Below, in pieces: positions 18,064 through 25,559 of a DNA stretch of 64,000 nt (position 1 is the first letter of the stretch; every line of letters starts with the position of its first letter). A model generated the notes under the pieces. It saw nothing but the letters and a program-made list of their open reading frames with translations. It was not told the origin of the DNA and did no database searches. Both the position numbers and the translations under genes were made by a program. The DNA is from Bradyrhizobium cenepequi (GTDB taxonomy: Bacteria; Pseudomonadota; Alphaproteobacteria; Rhizobiales; Xanthobacteraceae): assembly GCF_020329485.1 (NCBI RefSeq), contig NZ_JAGKJI010000027.1, positions 1 to 64,000 of the forward strand, given 5' to 3'.

Positions 18064-19703
18064 GGCGCGCCGTGACTGATCTCCCGCCTGCCGCCCCTGA
18101 CTGGACGAACGACCTCCCGCCGGTGTCCGCCTATGAGGCTGACGGGCGGATCGACTTCGGAGCGGGCAAGGCCGCGCCGGTCGCAGCGGAGAAGGCGGCC
18201 GAGAAGCACGCTGCTGCCTCTGCCGGTCCTGGCCCGCAGGCCGCGCAGCCAACGCGGGTCAACGACGTTAATGCGGTGGAGTTTAGACGGCAACTCGGTG
18301 CCGACGGTGAGGCCCCTATTCTCGATCCGCGTGATCCAATGCCCTCTGCGCGTGCGCTGCTCGCTGACAGGTTCACGGCTGACAGCCTGCCCTCCATACA
18401 CCACTATCGCGGGACCTTCTGGCGCTGGAATGGTTCCTGCTACCGCGATGCCGACAGCGATAGCGTCCAGGCGAACATTTGGCAGTATCTCGACGGCGCG
18501 AAACGCTACGGCAAGGAAGGCGAGAAGATCGATTTCCAGCCGAATCGGGGTGAGGTCGAAAACGTCGCCGCCGCCTTCAAGGCTGTCTGCAACCTGCCCG
18601 GTCATGTTGAAGCCCCGGCATGGCTAGGTGACGTGCAAGGGAAGCTGCCGCCTCATGAGCTATTGCCTGTGCGCAACGGGCTGCTGCACCTCCCGAGCGG
18701 GCGACTTGCAAAGCCATCGCCCGCGTTCTTCTGCATGAACGCGTCTGACGTGACGTTCGATCCTCGTGCGCCCGAACCGAGGGAATGGCTCCATTTCCTC
18801 GATATGATTTGGCCGGACGATCCGCAGTCTGTTGAGACGTTGCAAGACATCTTCGGCTACTTGCTGTCGGCTGATACTTCCCATCAGAAGATCCCCCTCA
18901 TCATCGGTCCTAAGCGTTCCGGCAAAGGAACTATTGCTCGCGTGCTGACGGCCCTGCTGGGCCAGGACAGCGTTACCGCGCCGACGCTCGCCAGCCTCGC
19001 AATGAATTTCGGTCTAGCCCCCTTGATCGGCAAATCCGTTGCAATTGTCGGCGACGCTCGCTTGAGCGGGAAAGTCGATCAGTCGGCTATCGCCGAGCGT
19101 CTGCTGTCAATCTCAGGTGAGGACAGCATCACGGTAGACCGAAAGTTTCAGTCCGCATGGACTGGCAGGTTGGGCGTTCGATTTGTCGTAATGTCTAATG
19201 AGTTGCCGCGTCCCTCCGACGCCTCGGGCGCGCTAGCGAGCCGGTTTGTTGTGCTTACAATGACGCGGTCGTTCTACGGGCAGGAAGATCGCGGGCTCGG
19301 CAATCGGCTCATGGCTGATCTGCCGGGCATTCTGAATTGGGCGCGGGAAGGATATCTGCGGCTGCGGAAGCGTGGCTACTTCCTGCATCCGGATAGCGCG
19401 CGCGACGCGTTCGAGGAATTGGAAGAGTTGGGTTCGCCCATCTCTGCATTCATCAAGGCGCGCTGCGTGGTCTCGCCCGGCTTACAGGCCGTTGCCAATG
19501 ACATGTTCGTCGCATGGCGGGATTGGTGCGAGGCGAACGGACGACGGGAAGCCGGCACAGTGCAGAGCTTCGGTCGCGATCTGCGGGCGGCGGTTCCAGG
19601 ATTGCGGATTGCGCGCCCCCGCGTGGATGGCTCGCAAGTCCGATACTACGAGGGTATTAGGCTGCTCAGTGAAGGCCCGCCGCCATCGGTTCATGATTGG
19701 TGA
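18060..19703 (+). CDS. D5/P4-type phage or plasmid primase-helicase
   Basis: A 547-residue protein starting at ATG 18060. The N-terminal third is Ala/Pro-rich and variable. A D5_N-like region follows (HYRGTFWRWNGSCYRDADSD). The superfamily 3 helicase domain then has Walker A at about 282-290 (IIGPKRSGKGTIARVL), a VAIVGDARLSGK segment and the sensor-like RFVVMSNELPRPSDASGALASR. A winged helix ends the protein. These enzymes unwind the origin of P4-like satellites and integrative elements and recruit or contain primase activity. No clear zinc-finger primase motif is visible, so it may act only as the helicase. Confidence 0.88.
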   Translation: MRRAVTDLPPAAPDWTNDLPPVSAYEADGRIDFGAGKAAPVAAEKAAEKHAAASAGPGPQAAQPTRVNDVNAVEFRRQLGADGEAPILDPRDPMPSARALLADRFTADSLPSIHHYRGTFWRWNGSCYRDADSDSVQANIWQYLDGAKRYGKEGEKIDFQPNRGEVENVAAAFKAVCNLPGHVEAPAWLGDVQGKLPPHELLPVRNGLLHLPSGRLAKPSPAFFCMNASDVTFDPRAPEPREWLHFLDMIWPDDPQSVETLQDIFGYLLSADTSHQKIPLIIGPKRSGKGTIARVLTALLGQDSVTAPTLASLAMNFGLAPLIGKSVAIVGDARLSGKVDQSAIAERLLSISGEDSITVDRKFQSAWTGRLGVRFVVMSNELPRPSDASGALASRFVVLTMTRSFYGQEDRGLGNRLMADLPGILNWAREGYLRLRKRGYFLHPDSARDAFEELEELGSPISAFIKARCVVSPGLQAVANDMFVAWRDWCEANGRREAGTVQSFGRDLRAAVPGLRIARPRVDGSQVRYYEGIRLLSEGPPPSVHDW

Positions 19704-19728
19704 ACGACGAGCATAAATGGGCAGTGGC

Positions 19729-20067
19729 CTAGTTTCGTGAGTTACGAGCTTGTTCGATGCGAGCTCTCGCCACCGAAAAACAAAAATCAATAATGAGATC
19801 GGCGATCTGATTGGCCTCGTCATCGCTCATTTGTCGCAGAGTAGATGGCACCTTGCCTTCCCCCGGGTGTCCTTCGGCGCGGGCCGTAAGTCGGTCCATG
19901 ATTTCGCGATAGTCAGCCTGCATCTCCGGATCGTCGTCGAAATCAGAAATTCGTACCGGATGAAAGCTCAGGTAAGCCGAGTGCAAGCGCTCCTGCATCG
20001 GGCCATTGCCCGCGAGCGAATAGATGGCAGTCGAAAACTTTTCCAACACGTAATTGAGATCGGCCAT
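19729..20067 (-). CDS. hypothetical protein, helical, ~112 residues
   Basis: I chose ATG 20067 (MADLNYVLEKFSTAIYSLAG); the frame extends six codons further with a basic MGRRRT. The body is helical (MQERLHSAYLSFHPVRISDF then ADYREIMDRLTARAEG and EANQIADLIIDFCFSVARAR). No family is recognised. It is transcribed against the primase gene and could belong to the same element as an independent unit. Confidence 0.6.
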   Translation of the reverse strand: MADLNYVLEKFSTAIYSLAGNGPMQERLHSAYLSFHPVRISDFDDDPEMQADYREIMDRLTARAEGHPGEGKVPSTLRQMSDDEANQIADLIIDFCFSVARARIEQARNSRN

Positions 20068-20231
20068 TGTTCTTCTTCTTCCCAAGAAAGGTTGGCGGCC
20101 TCGTTGTTCGAGACTTTGAGCCGCAGTGAGACGCGACTTTCTTTACATACACGCGCGAGAAAAAGGAAGAATGTAGGGCGATATATACAGAGGCATATTC
20201 TCTAGGGGACTACAATGCGGTGTGACGCGTC

Positions 20232-20837
20232 TCATTGCGGCTCGACGTGGGGTGCTGGTGGAAATGGGATAGGTTCAGCCAAGAGTGTCAACAAGAGACC
20301 TTCAGCCATGTTAGTGAAGCGGAGCCAGTCAAGGCGGCCGCCAATTATTGTCCCCACCGAGGAACTAGCGTCTGCTGAATATTCAGCGCCCCTAGCTACC
20401 CAGCGATCCTTGGCCCGGCCGATGCCTTCAAAATAATCGATGACGTGCTCACGCATGTCTCTCAAATCCTTGATGTCCGATCTGGAAAATTCATCGAGCG
20501 AAGTAAAATCCACACCCTCGCAGAGTCCCAATCGCGCTACCCACTCGCGATGCTCGCAAACCTTGTTGGCTGCGATGGCGAAATAGTGATGTTCGCAACG
20601 AACCATCGCAGAGGCTATCCGTCTCTCCATCCCGGATGCCGAAGACTTTCGCTGCCGTTCTGTGGCTCGCTCTATCTTCTTGCCCTGCTCAATCGTGCAC
20701 GCCGTCCATTGGACCAACCCTTCAAAAGCCATGAACCGCTCCTGATCAAGCGTCATGATCGGAGTTTTTGTGTCGTTTTGCCTCGCCATGGCCGTCGCCT
20801 TCTTGTTCCCACAGCCGCGAGCAGAATCACCTGTCAC
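20232..20837 (-). CDS. hypothetical protein, ~201 residues
   Basis: A helical protein without export signal. Segments include LDQERFMAFEGLVQWTACTI, a coil of ERATERQRKSSASGMERRIA, and SLDEFSRSDIKDLRDMREHV followed by IDYFEGIGRAKDRWV. An ATG at 20789 (MARQNDTKTPIMTLDQERF) is the likelier start, since the first 16 residues look random. No function is recognised. It lies between two divergent blocks of the element. Confidence 0.6.
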   Translation of the reverse strand: MTGDSARGCGNKKATAMARQNDTKTPIMTLDQERFMAFEGLVQWTACTIEQGKKIERATERQRKSSASGMERRIASAMVRCEHHYFAIAANKVCEHREWVARLGLCEGVDFTSLDEFSRSDIKDLRDMREHVIDYFEGIGRAKDRWVARGAEYSADASSSVGTIIGGRLDWLRFTNMAEGLLLTLLAEPIPFPPAPHVEPQ

Positions 20838-20937
20838 CGCGTTTCCCGCGATCTTAGCAAAAACTTGGTCCGAGTGGTGGCGGCAACCATTGGGTCTTAC
20901 GTCTGCAAAAGTAGCAAACGTTGCAGACAGTTCGGAT

Positions 20938-21555
20938 ATGGCAAGAGGATCGGCACCAGGCGAACGGCGCGGTGGACGGAGGGCGGGAACGCCGAACCGT
21001 GGGACGGTTCTCGTTCGCGAGCGTCTGGACGCCTAAGACGCAGAGCCAGCGATCGAGCTTGTGAAGATCGCCCGCGCTGCTGAGGCGGCTGGTGAGCTGG
21101 CCCTTGCGGCTGATTGCTGGGGCAAGCTGGCAGCCTTCGTTCATCCGAAGCCGCGCCCGGTTGAGATAGACCCGGATTCGCTAGTCGATCTAGAGCGCCG
21201 CATCGCCCGAGTGAGGCTTGAGGAAGCTTCCAATGCCGTCAAAGACAATCCGCTACTTGTCGGCCTCGCCGACAGGTTGGTGCGAGCGAAGGATCGACAG
21301 GACGCATTGGAAGCCGCAACATTTCCGCAGCCAGCGCCGCCGCCTGTCGAGGCAGCCTCTTCGACCATCGCCGGTTATGCCGCGGCAGAAGCTCCAGCGC
21401 CACAGAAACAGGCCGCCAGTGACCTCGAGCCGCCCGACGCACCACCACCACCGCCGAAACCCGCGTACCGCCCGATCATGCCGGGCCAGGAGCCTGTTTC
21501 TTGGCCGTCGTTCTCAGCCACTGCACGCCACGATTACGATCCACTCAACGACTGA
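20938..21555 (+). pseudogene. DUF5681-like protein interrupted by an in-frame TAA
   Basis: From ATG 20938 the frame reads MARGSAPGERRGGRRAGTPN then RGTVLVRERLDA, the typical basic head of DUF5681-type element proteins. A TAA follows at 21034-21036, and the same frame then continues as DAEPAIELVKIARAAEAAGE and LALAADCWGKLAAFVHPKPR without another break to 21555. The C-terminus is Pro/Ala-rich. Relatives are continuous here, so one nonsense change (or sequencing error) splits the gene. Restart at GTG 21061 is possible, but no ribosome-binding site is seen. Confidence 0.65.
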
Positions 21556-21567
21556 AAGGCGCCTATC

Positions 21568-21834
21568 ATGGCAACAATCGCCGCCAACATCACGACAATC
21601 CAGACCAACGCCGCGACGCTCGATACGCTGATCGGTCAATTCCGCACAGCCGCGGCGGCGATCAAAGCGGCGGAGGACGACATCCGGGCGCAACAGCCGT
21701 TCGCCAGTCATGACGTGCGCGCCGGCCGGATCAGGCTGTGGCAGTACGCGCTCGCACTGATCGATAATCCCTCGGCGAACGGCGGCCAGACGATTGCCGC
21801 TCTGGCGTCGGCAGCGTGGAATGGTGTCTCGTGA
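21568..21834 (+). CDS. hypothetical, Ala/Thr-rich helical protein
   Basis: An 88-residue protein (MATIAANITTIQTNAATLDT then LIGQFRTAAAAIKAAEDDIR) that looks like an amphipathic helix bundle. Its TGA overlaps the ATG of the next gene (21834), so both are coupled. Spacing to the upstream gene is 12 bases. Function unknown; part of the compact 20.9-23.4 kb operon. Confidence 0.6.
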   Translation: MATIAANITTIQTNAATLDTLIGQFRTAAAAIKAAEDDIRAQQPFASHDVRAGRIRLWQYALALIDNPSANGGQTIAALASAAWNGVS

Positions 21835-22413
21835 TGATTGAACCGACCATGACAGTCAGCCAGATCGAAGCGCTGGTCGCGGATGCGCGAGCGCCTCTCC
21901 ATCCTGGACAAGGAAGCTCAGGACTTGGCGATGCCCGCCGTGTCCGGCGACCAGGACGCCGCCGCTTTGCTCGCTCGCATCAATGCGCAGGTACAGCAGA
22001 TCACTGCCGATCTCGCTGTCCTAGAGCGCGCAAGGCTCACGGCCGCGCAGCAGCAGAGAGAGGCGAGCGAGGCGAAGGCTGCGGCCGATCGAGCCTTCCG
22101 CATGGCTGAGGCCCGCGCTTCCGTTGCCCGGCTGATCGAGATCGCGCGGCAAATCGACCAGGCGCAGGCGGCCATGTTGCCGGCGCTCAGTGAGCTTGCC
22201 TCGATCGAGCGCGCGATTTGTGCGTCGCTGCGGCTGGCGGGCGCGTCGCCAGCCGGCGGGATTGTCGGTCAACGCGATCTGGCAGGGCTGGCGATGGACC
22301 GGCTGACGCTCGCCGCGCAAGGGCGAACGATGTTCCTCTCAGATCAACGTTGCGTCGAGGAGGTCGCGATTGACGCCTGGCGTGACCTGTTGGCGAACGA
22401 AGACGAACTCTAA
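21834..22413 (+). CDS. coiled-coil protein with a probable one-base deletion
   Basis: The coupled ATG 21834 gives MIEPTMTVSQIEALVADAR. A base then appears to be missing near 21888, and the sequence continues in another frame as ERLSILDKEAQDLAMPAVSG and onward to 22413. The body is a long coiled coil (LLARINAQVQQITADLAVLE, ERARLTAAQQQREASEAKAA) ending ASLRLAGASPAGGIVGQRDL. If read from the internal ATG at 21883 it is an intact protein of 176 residues lacking a ribosome-binding site. Function unknown. Confidence 0.55.
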
Positions 22414-22422
22414 GGACGCACG

Positions 22423-23085
22423 ATGTCTGATCCCGCACATATTCTTTTTCCGAGTGACGCACCGAAATCGCAGAAAGCGCCCGAATGGTTCAAGGCAGAG
22501 CAGAGCGCCGCGACCGCGTGTCTTGCTGGCGTCCATGACAACGGTGTTGCAGCGGCGAAGGTGCCGGAGCCTGGCAAGGCCGGCAGCCCTGCATCGCCTG
22601 CCGGTTCGGCCGACGTCACCAAGCCCGAGGCTGTCCTGTTCAAGGATGGCGCGGCTGATCTCGGCGCAAAGGCGGTGACGGAAATACTCGATGGGTTCGC
22701 AAACGCGAGTATCGGAGATGGAGACGGCGGCGTGCGCGCCCGTGCGATTGAGGCTGCGCGGGACGGCCTCCTGGCCGACGCGAAGGCTCACGGCATGGAT
22801 ACCGAGGAACTGTCGGAAGCGGTGGCCATCCTGAAAGAGCGCCAATCGGACAGCATCACGGAGCCGACGCCGGAGGTCGCCGAGCAGCGCATGGCGGAAG
22901 CGCTGGAGGCGTGCCGCGCGGAGAATATCTCCGATGCTGATCTCTCGCTCGCCCGCCGTTTAATCGCAGATATCGAGAAGGTCGCGCCTGGAACGGTGGC
23001 CACCTTGGAGAGAACTGGCAGCGGCAATGACATCAGGCTAATCCGAAAAGCGGTTGCCGAGGCGAAGAGGCGCGCGTACCGGTGA
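22423..23085 (+). CDS. hypothetical protein, Ala/Glu-rich
   Basis: A 220-residue acidic protein (MSDPAHILFPSDAPKSQKAP). An N-terminal low-complexity part is followed by a helical C-terminal domain: AIEAARDGLLADAKAHGMDT, ELSEAVAILKERQSD, then ARRLIADIEKVAPGTVATLE. Phage scaffold- or assembly-type proteins look similar, but no motif proves this. The next gene overlaps its stop as GTGA. Confidence 0.55.
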   Translation: MSDPAHILFPSDAPKSQKAPEWFKAEQSAATACLAGVHDNGVAAAKVPEPGKAGSPASPAGSADVTKPEAVLFKDGAADLGAKAVTEILDGFANASIGDGDGGVRARAIEAARDGLLADAKAHGMDTEELSEAVAILKERQSDSITEPTPEVAEQRMAEALEACRAENISDADLSLARRLIADIEKVAPGTVATLERTGSGNDIRLIRKAVAEAKRRAYR

Positions 23086-23396
23086 GCGAACCGATCCCGT
23101 GCCCATGTTGCCGCCAGCCCGTGCGCGTCCCGTCGCTCGACATCGTGATCGACCATTGCAAGGTTCGGCCAATGGAGGCGCGCATTCTCGGGGCGATCTG
23201 GAAGGGTAAGGGTCAGCCGGTCCAAACCGAAGTGATCTTGGACGCAATGGATCGAGGGATCGATACAAAATCGCACACGTATGACGACATGAAGATCACG
23301 CTGCACGATCTGCGCAAGCGCCTGAAGAGTGTCGGCATCACGATCCCAAATGTGGGATATGCCCGCGGCTATCGCATCGTCTTTGGAGGGCAGTAG
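23082..23396 (+). CDS. zinc-ribbon plus winged-helix DNA-binding protein
   Basis: A 104-residue protein from GTG 23082, overlapping the upstream stop. The N-terminus PCPCCRQPV carries CxCC that may hold zinc. The rest is an OmpR-like winged helix: VRPMEARILGAIWKGKGQPV then TYDDMKITLHDLRKRLKSVG and IPNVGYARGYRIVF, the last being the usual beta hairpin wing. It is likely a transcription regulator and the last gene of the operon. Confidence 0.7.
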   Translation: MSEPIPCPCCRQPVRVPSLDIVIDHCKVRPMEARILGAIWKGKGQPVQTEVILDAMDRGIDTKSHTYDDMKITLHDLRKRLKSVGITIPNVGYARGYRIVFGGQ

Positions 23397-23424
23397 TAGC
23401 GGGCCGCTCTGGCGGCGGCCTTTC

Positions 23425-23565
23425 TCACTTCCGGTGCTTGTACAATTCGGCCTCAGCTTTCTTTAGCTCGGCGTCGGCTTCTTTCCACTCTTTGGAGCCT
23501 GGGCGCATTTTGTCCCTGGCTTCGCGCCACGCTGAAACATTCTCTGTGTATGCCTGGTCAGTCAT
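23425..23565 (-). CDS. 46-residue charged helical protein
   Basis: A small frame starting at 23565 with GAGG six bases upstream. It reads MTDQAYTENVSAWREARDKM then KEWKEADAELKKAEAELYKH. It is almost entirely a charged helix, a common type of small phage or element protein. It converges with the winged-helix gene. Function unknown. Confidence 0.55.
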   Translation of the reverse strand: MTDQAYTENVSAWREARDKMRPGSKEWKEADAELKKAEAELYKHRK

Positions 23566-23852
23566 TGAGCACCTCGTTGAGCCACAAGAGCTTATTAGGA
23601 CACTCCAAAATTCAAGGCACTATGAGCCTCGTCTTGCCGCGGCGCTGATTCGGAGGACGTCAATCGGAAAGAATCTTGTGTTCACATCTTGCGGCAACTA
23701 GAACGGGCGTTATGTTGTGCCCCGACACCGAGATAGCCGAAGCGTGTAGGGGACACCGGGTGGCTATTTAAACTCCCAAAAATCCCCGCCACTGCTGGCT
23801 CAACGCGCGATGTCGGCTAAGTTAGGACCCCGCGCAAGAGAAGGAGGACACC

Positions 23853-23969
23853 ATGACGGTGTTACTCACTCTCGAAGCCAGCCAACCGAGTGGGAAGACC
23901 TTTCGTCTTGGTATTGGATGCAACTTGCATCTGGCTTCGATGATCGCTCTGCTCTCACGGTTGTTCTGA
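23853..23969 (+). CDS. 38-residue small protein with strong ribosome-binding site
   Basis: The ATG at 23853 follows AAGGAGG at ideal spacing. The frame is MTVLLTLEASQPSGKTFRLG then IGCNLHLASMIALLSRLF, with a hydrophobic C-terminal half. A strong terminator starts ten bases after the stop. The gene plus terminator unit lies directly downstream of, and facing, the reverse transcriptase gene. Its function is unknown; a toxin-like or leader peptide is possible but unproven. Confidence 0.5.
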   Translation: MTVLLTLEASQPSGKTFRLGIGCNLHLASMIALLSRLF

Positions 23970-23979
23970 TCGACGGAAG

Positions 23980-24008
23980 GAGCCTCTCGGAAACGAGGGG
24001 CTCTTTTC
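23980..24008 (+). terminator. rho-independent terminator
   Basis: GAGCCTCTC pairs with GAGGGGCTC (one G-U pair) across the loop GGAAAC, followed by TTTT. It closes the 38-residue gene. Confidence 0.75.
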
Positions 24009-24058
24009 TGTTTAGAACGTCCCATCGTCAGCGCGTTCCACCGCCGGCGGATTTGGAT

Positions 24059-24832
24059 TCAACTAGGCCCGACCAATTGGTTGTTCCGCTGCACCCGAGC
24101 ACAATATGCGATGAATGAGGCTTCCGCGTCGGGACCGCGGGCCTCATCCACGAACTTTTGCATCCGCTCATCGGTGACGCTGGTTTGCCCGTGGGTCAGG
24201 TGGCAATTGAATGCGATAATTGCCTCCGCTGGCTCGATCAGCTTCGTCGGATTTGCAGCCAGATTTGCTTGTGTGCAGGCTTCGAGAACGCCCTGATAGG
24301 TGATGCGCAACTCATGCGCGTCCGTCGCCGAGCCGATCAGGTCGTCAAAGTAAACCGAGACCATGACACCCCGGTTCATCGCCTCCTCGATCGACGAGGC
24401 AATTGCCGACCGCCAAAGCGCCAGACTAGCTAGGAGCGGGGACTGCTTGAACCCGATCGGCAGAACGTATTTCGGCCCGCCCTCGTACGGATTGCGTACG
24501 GTCGACCACGCCGCATAATCGCGCGCCGAGTGAAAGCCCAGTTGACGCAGCATGTGCGCCACCCTGTTTCGAGAGATCGAATAGAAGAAGTTTTTGAGGT
24601 CGACGCGGAAGAAATATCGATTGGTTCGGTGCTCGTGGAGCGCCGCCACATGTCCGCCGCTGCGGTAGTGGAAGAAATAGTGCGGCAACTCGATTTCAGC
24701 GGCAAATTTGAGGAGCGTATCCCCTCGTCGATCGCATTCCGCGTTCGGGACGAAGATGTGTTTCCCGCGAGACGTATAGCGTTCGTTGAAGTTTTCGAGC
24801 ATCGCAGTTGGCGACCTTATCCAGGATCTCAA
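24059..24832 (-). CDS. short reverse transcriptase, unclassified
   Basis: The frame gives 257 residues with all polymerase motifs of a reverse transcriptase. Motif A is FFRVDLKNFFYSI (catalytic D78), motif B is LPIGFKQSPLLASLAL (about 125-139), motif C is YFDD at 161-164 and motif D is AANPTKLIEP (about 192-201). It lacks a maturase domain, so it is not a typical group II intron enzyme, and lacks the SQ motif of diversity-generating retroelement enzymes. Retron, abortive-infection and 'unknown group' RTs remain possible. The frame begins at TTG. A better start with GGAG lies at 24920 in another frame, so the N-terminus may be frameshifted. It sits in a phage-satellite-like element, typical cargo position for defence genes. 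Confidence 0.85.
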   Translation of the reverse strand: MRSWIRSPTAMLENFNERYTSRGKHIFVPNAECDRRGDTLLKFAAEIELPHYFFHYRSGGHVAALHEHRTNRYFFRVDLKNFFYSISRNRVAHMLRQLGFHSARDYAAWSTVRNPYEGGPKYVLPIGFKQSPLLASLALWRSAIASSIEEAMNRGVMVSVYFDDLIGSATDAHELRITYQGVLEACTQANLAANPTKLIEPAEAIIAFNCHLTHGQTSVTDERMQKFVDEARGPDAEASFIAYCARVQRNNQLVGPS

Positions 24833-24920
24833 GCACAGCCTTGGCCAACCGTAGAACGGCAGTCAAGACCTGCAGGGTCACCTGAATAAGGCGCGCCCGA
24901 CGTGCGAATTTCTTCGTCAT
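24696..24920 (-). CDS. probable true N-terminus of the reverse transcriptase, or overlapping small ORF
   Basis: Starts at ATG 24920 with GGAG seven bases upstream and reads MTKKFARRARLIQVTLQVLT then AVLRLAKAVLEILDK, an amphipathic basic helix. It then runs out of frame over the first 45 codons of the RT frame. Joining after ILDK to the RT frame (RSPTAMLENFNERY) would give one protein of about 287 residues, requiring a single-base slip near 24815. As it stands it is a separate 74-codon frame. Confidence 0.4.
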   Translation of the reverse strand: MTKKFARRARLIQVTLQVLTAVLRLAKAVLEILDKVANCDARKLQRTLYVSRETHLRPERGMRSTRGYAPQICR

Positions 24921-25027
24921 CGAACAACTCCGTATTCCGCCCGTCGACTACCCGCGATGCCAGTTTTGGAATCGCCAACCGAGAGAGACCCATTGCGTAA
25001 CAATAGATACCCCTAAGGCGTGCAGGT

Positions 25028-25050
25028 AACGTTACGTAACGTTTCGAAAC
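25028..25050. promoter_or_regulatory. overlapping perfect palindromes, possible operator
   Basis: AACGTTACGTAACGTT (25028-25043) is a perfect 16-bp palindrome, and GTTTCGAAAC (25041-25050) is a perfect 10-bp palindrome overlapping it. They lie about 110 bases upstream of the RT unit start and in the divergent intergenic region towards the 54-residue gene at 25310. Such clustered symmetry is typical of a repressor operator; no cognate regulator can be named. Confidence 0.45.
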
Positions 25051-25309
25051 ATGCAGCCACGCGAAGCAGGTCATCGCCAACGTGCGTGTCGATAGGATGG
25101 TAGGTGGCTAGGTCGATCGCAAGGGGGCGCATCCTATAATCCACAGTAGCGGCATAAATGCCACCATCCCCCAAGCCCCAGCCGCGACTTGACTGTATCG
25201 CGCGTTGCGAACATCGCAACGGATGTTGCGATCTTGCCCACAGACGCAACGGGACCGGCGCTGTTACTCTTTCCATGGCCGAATGGTTCGGCTGAAGGAG
25301 ATCAGTGCA

Positions 25310-25474
25310 ATGAGCTTTCACCATCTCGAATTCGAAGCGGCCAAAATCCTTGTCACGCTGGAGGACATGAACTCCGCCAAGACGGCGAAGGCGATCGCCG
25401 CCGCCCGTGCGCTCGCCGACGCGTTGGCGGACGCTGCGGAGGCAGGCGATAGCTCTGAGAAGATAGCCGCGTGA
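25310..25474 (+). CDS. 54-residue helical protein
   Basis: Starts at ATG 25310 after AAGGAG. The sequence MSFHHLEFEAAKILVTLEDM then NSAKTAKAIAAARALADALA forms a continuous amphipathic, Ala-rich helix. A stem-loop follows 30 bases downstream. Divergent from the RT unit and convergent with the ATPase gene. Function unknown. Confidence 0.55.
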   Translation: MSFHHLEFEAAKILVTLEDMNSAKTAKAIAAARALADALADAAEAGDSSEKIAA

Positions 25475-25505
25475 AGCAGCAGTCTTTCTGATCGTGGCGC
25501 AAGAG

Positions 25506-25526
25506 AGCCCGGCCAAGTGCCGGGCT
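25506..25526 (+). terminator. stem-loop between convergent genes
   Basis: AGCCCGGC pairs with GCCGGGCT across CAAGT. There is no long T run, so it is a weak terminator candidate serving the small gene at 25310 and perhaps the convergent ATPase gene. Confidence 0.45.
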
Positions 25527-25559
25527 TCGGCTGGCCCAAATCGTAGTATCGGCCTCAAG

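Noticed and set aside
24059..24920. Diversity-generating retroelement
   Set aside because: The RT lacks the SQ motif of that class, and no template/variable repeat pair was seen nearby.
24921..25309. Retron-type structured RNA upstream of the RT
   Set aside because: Apart from two small palindromes I could not find the long inverted repeat that brackets a retron RNA. A covariance search would be needed to exclude it.
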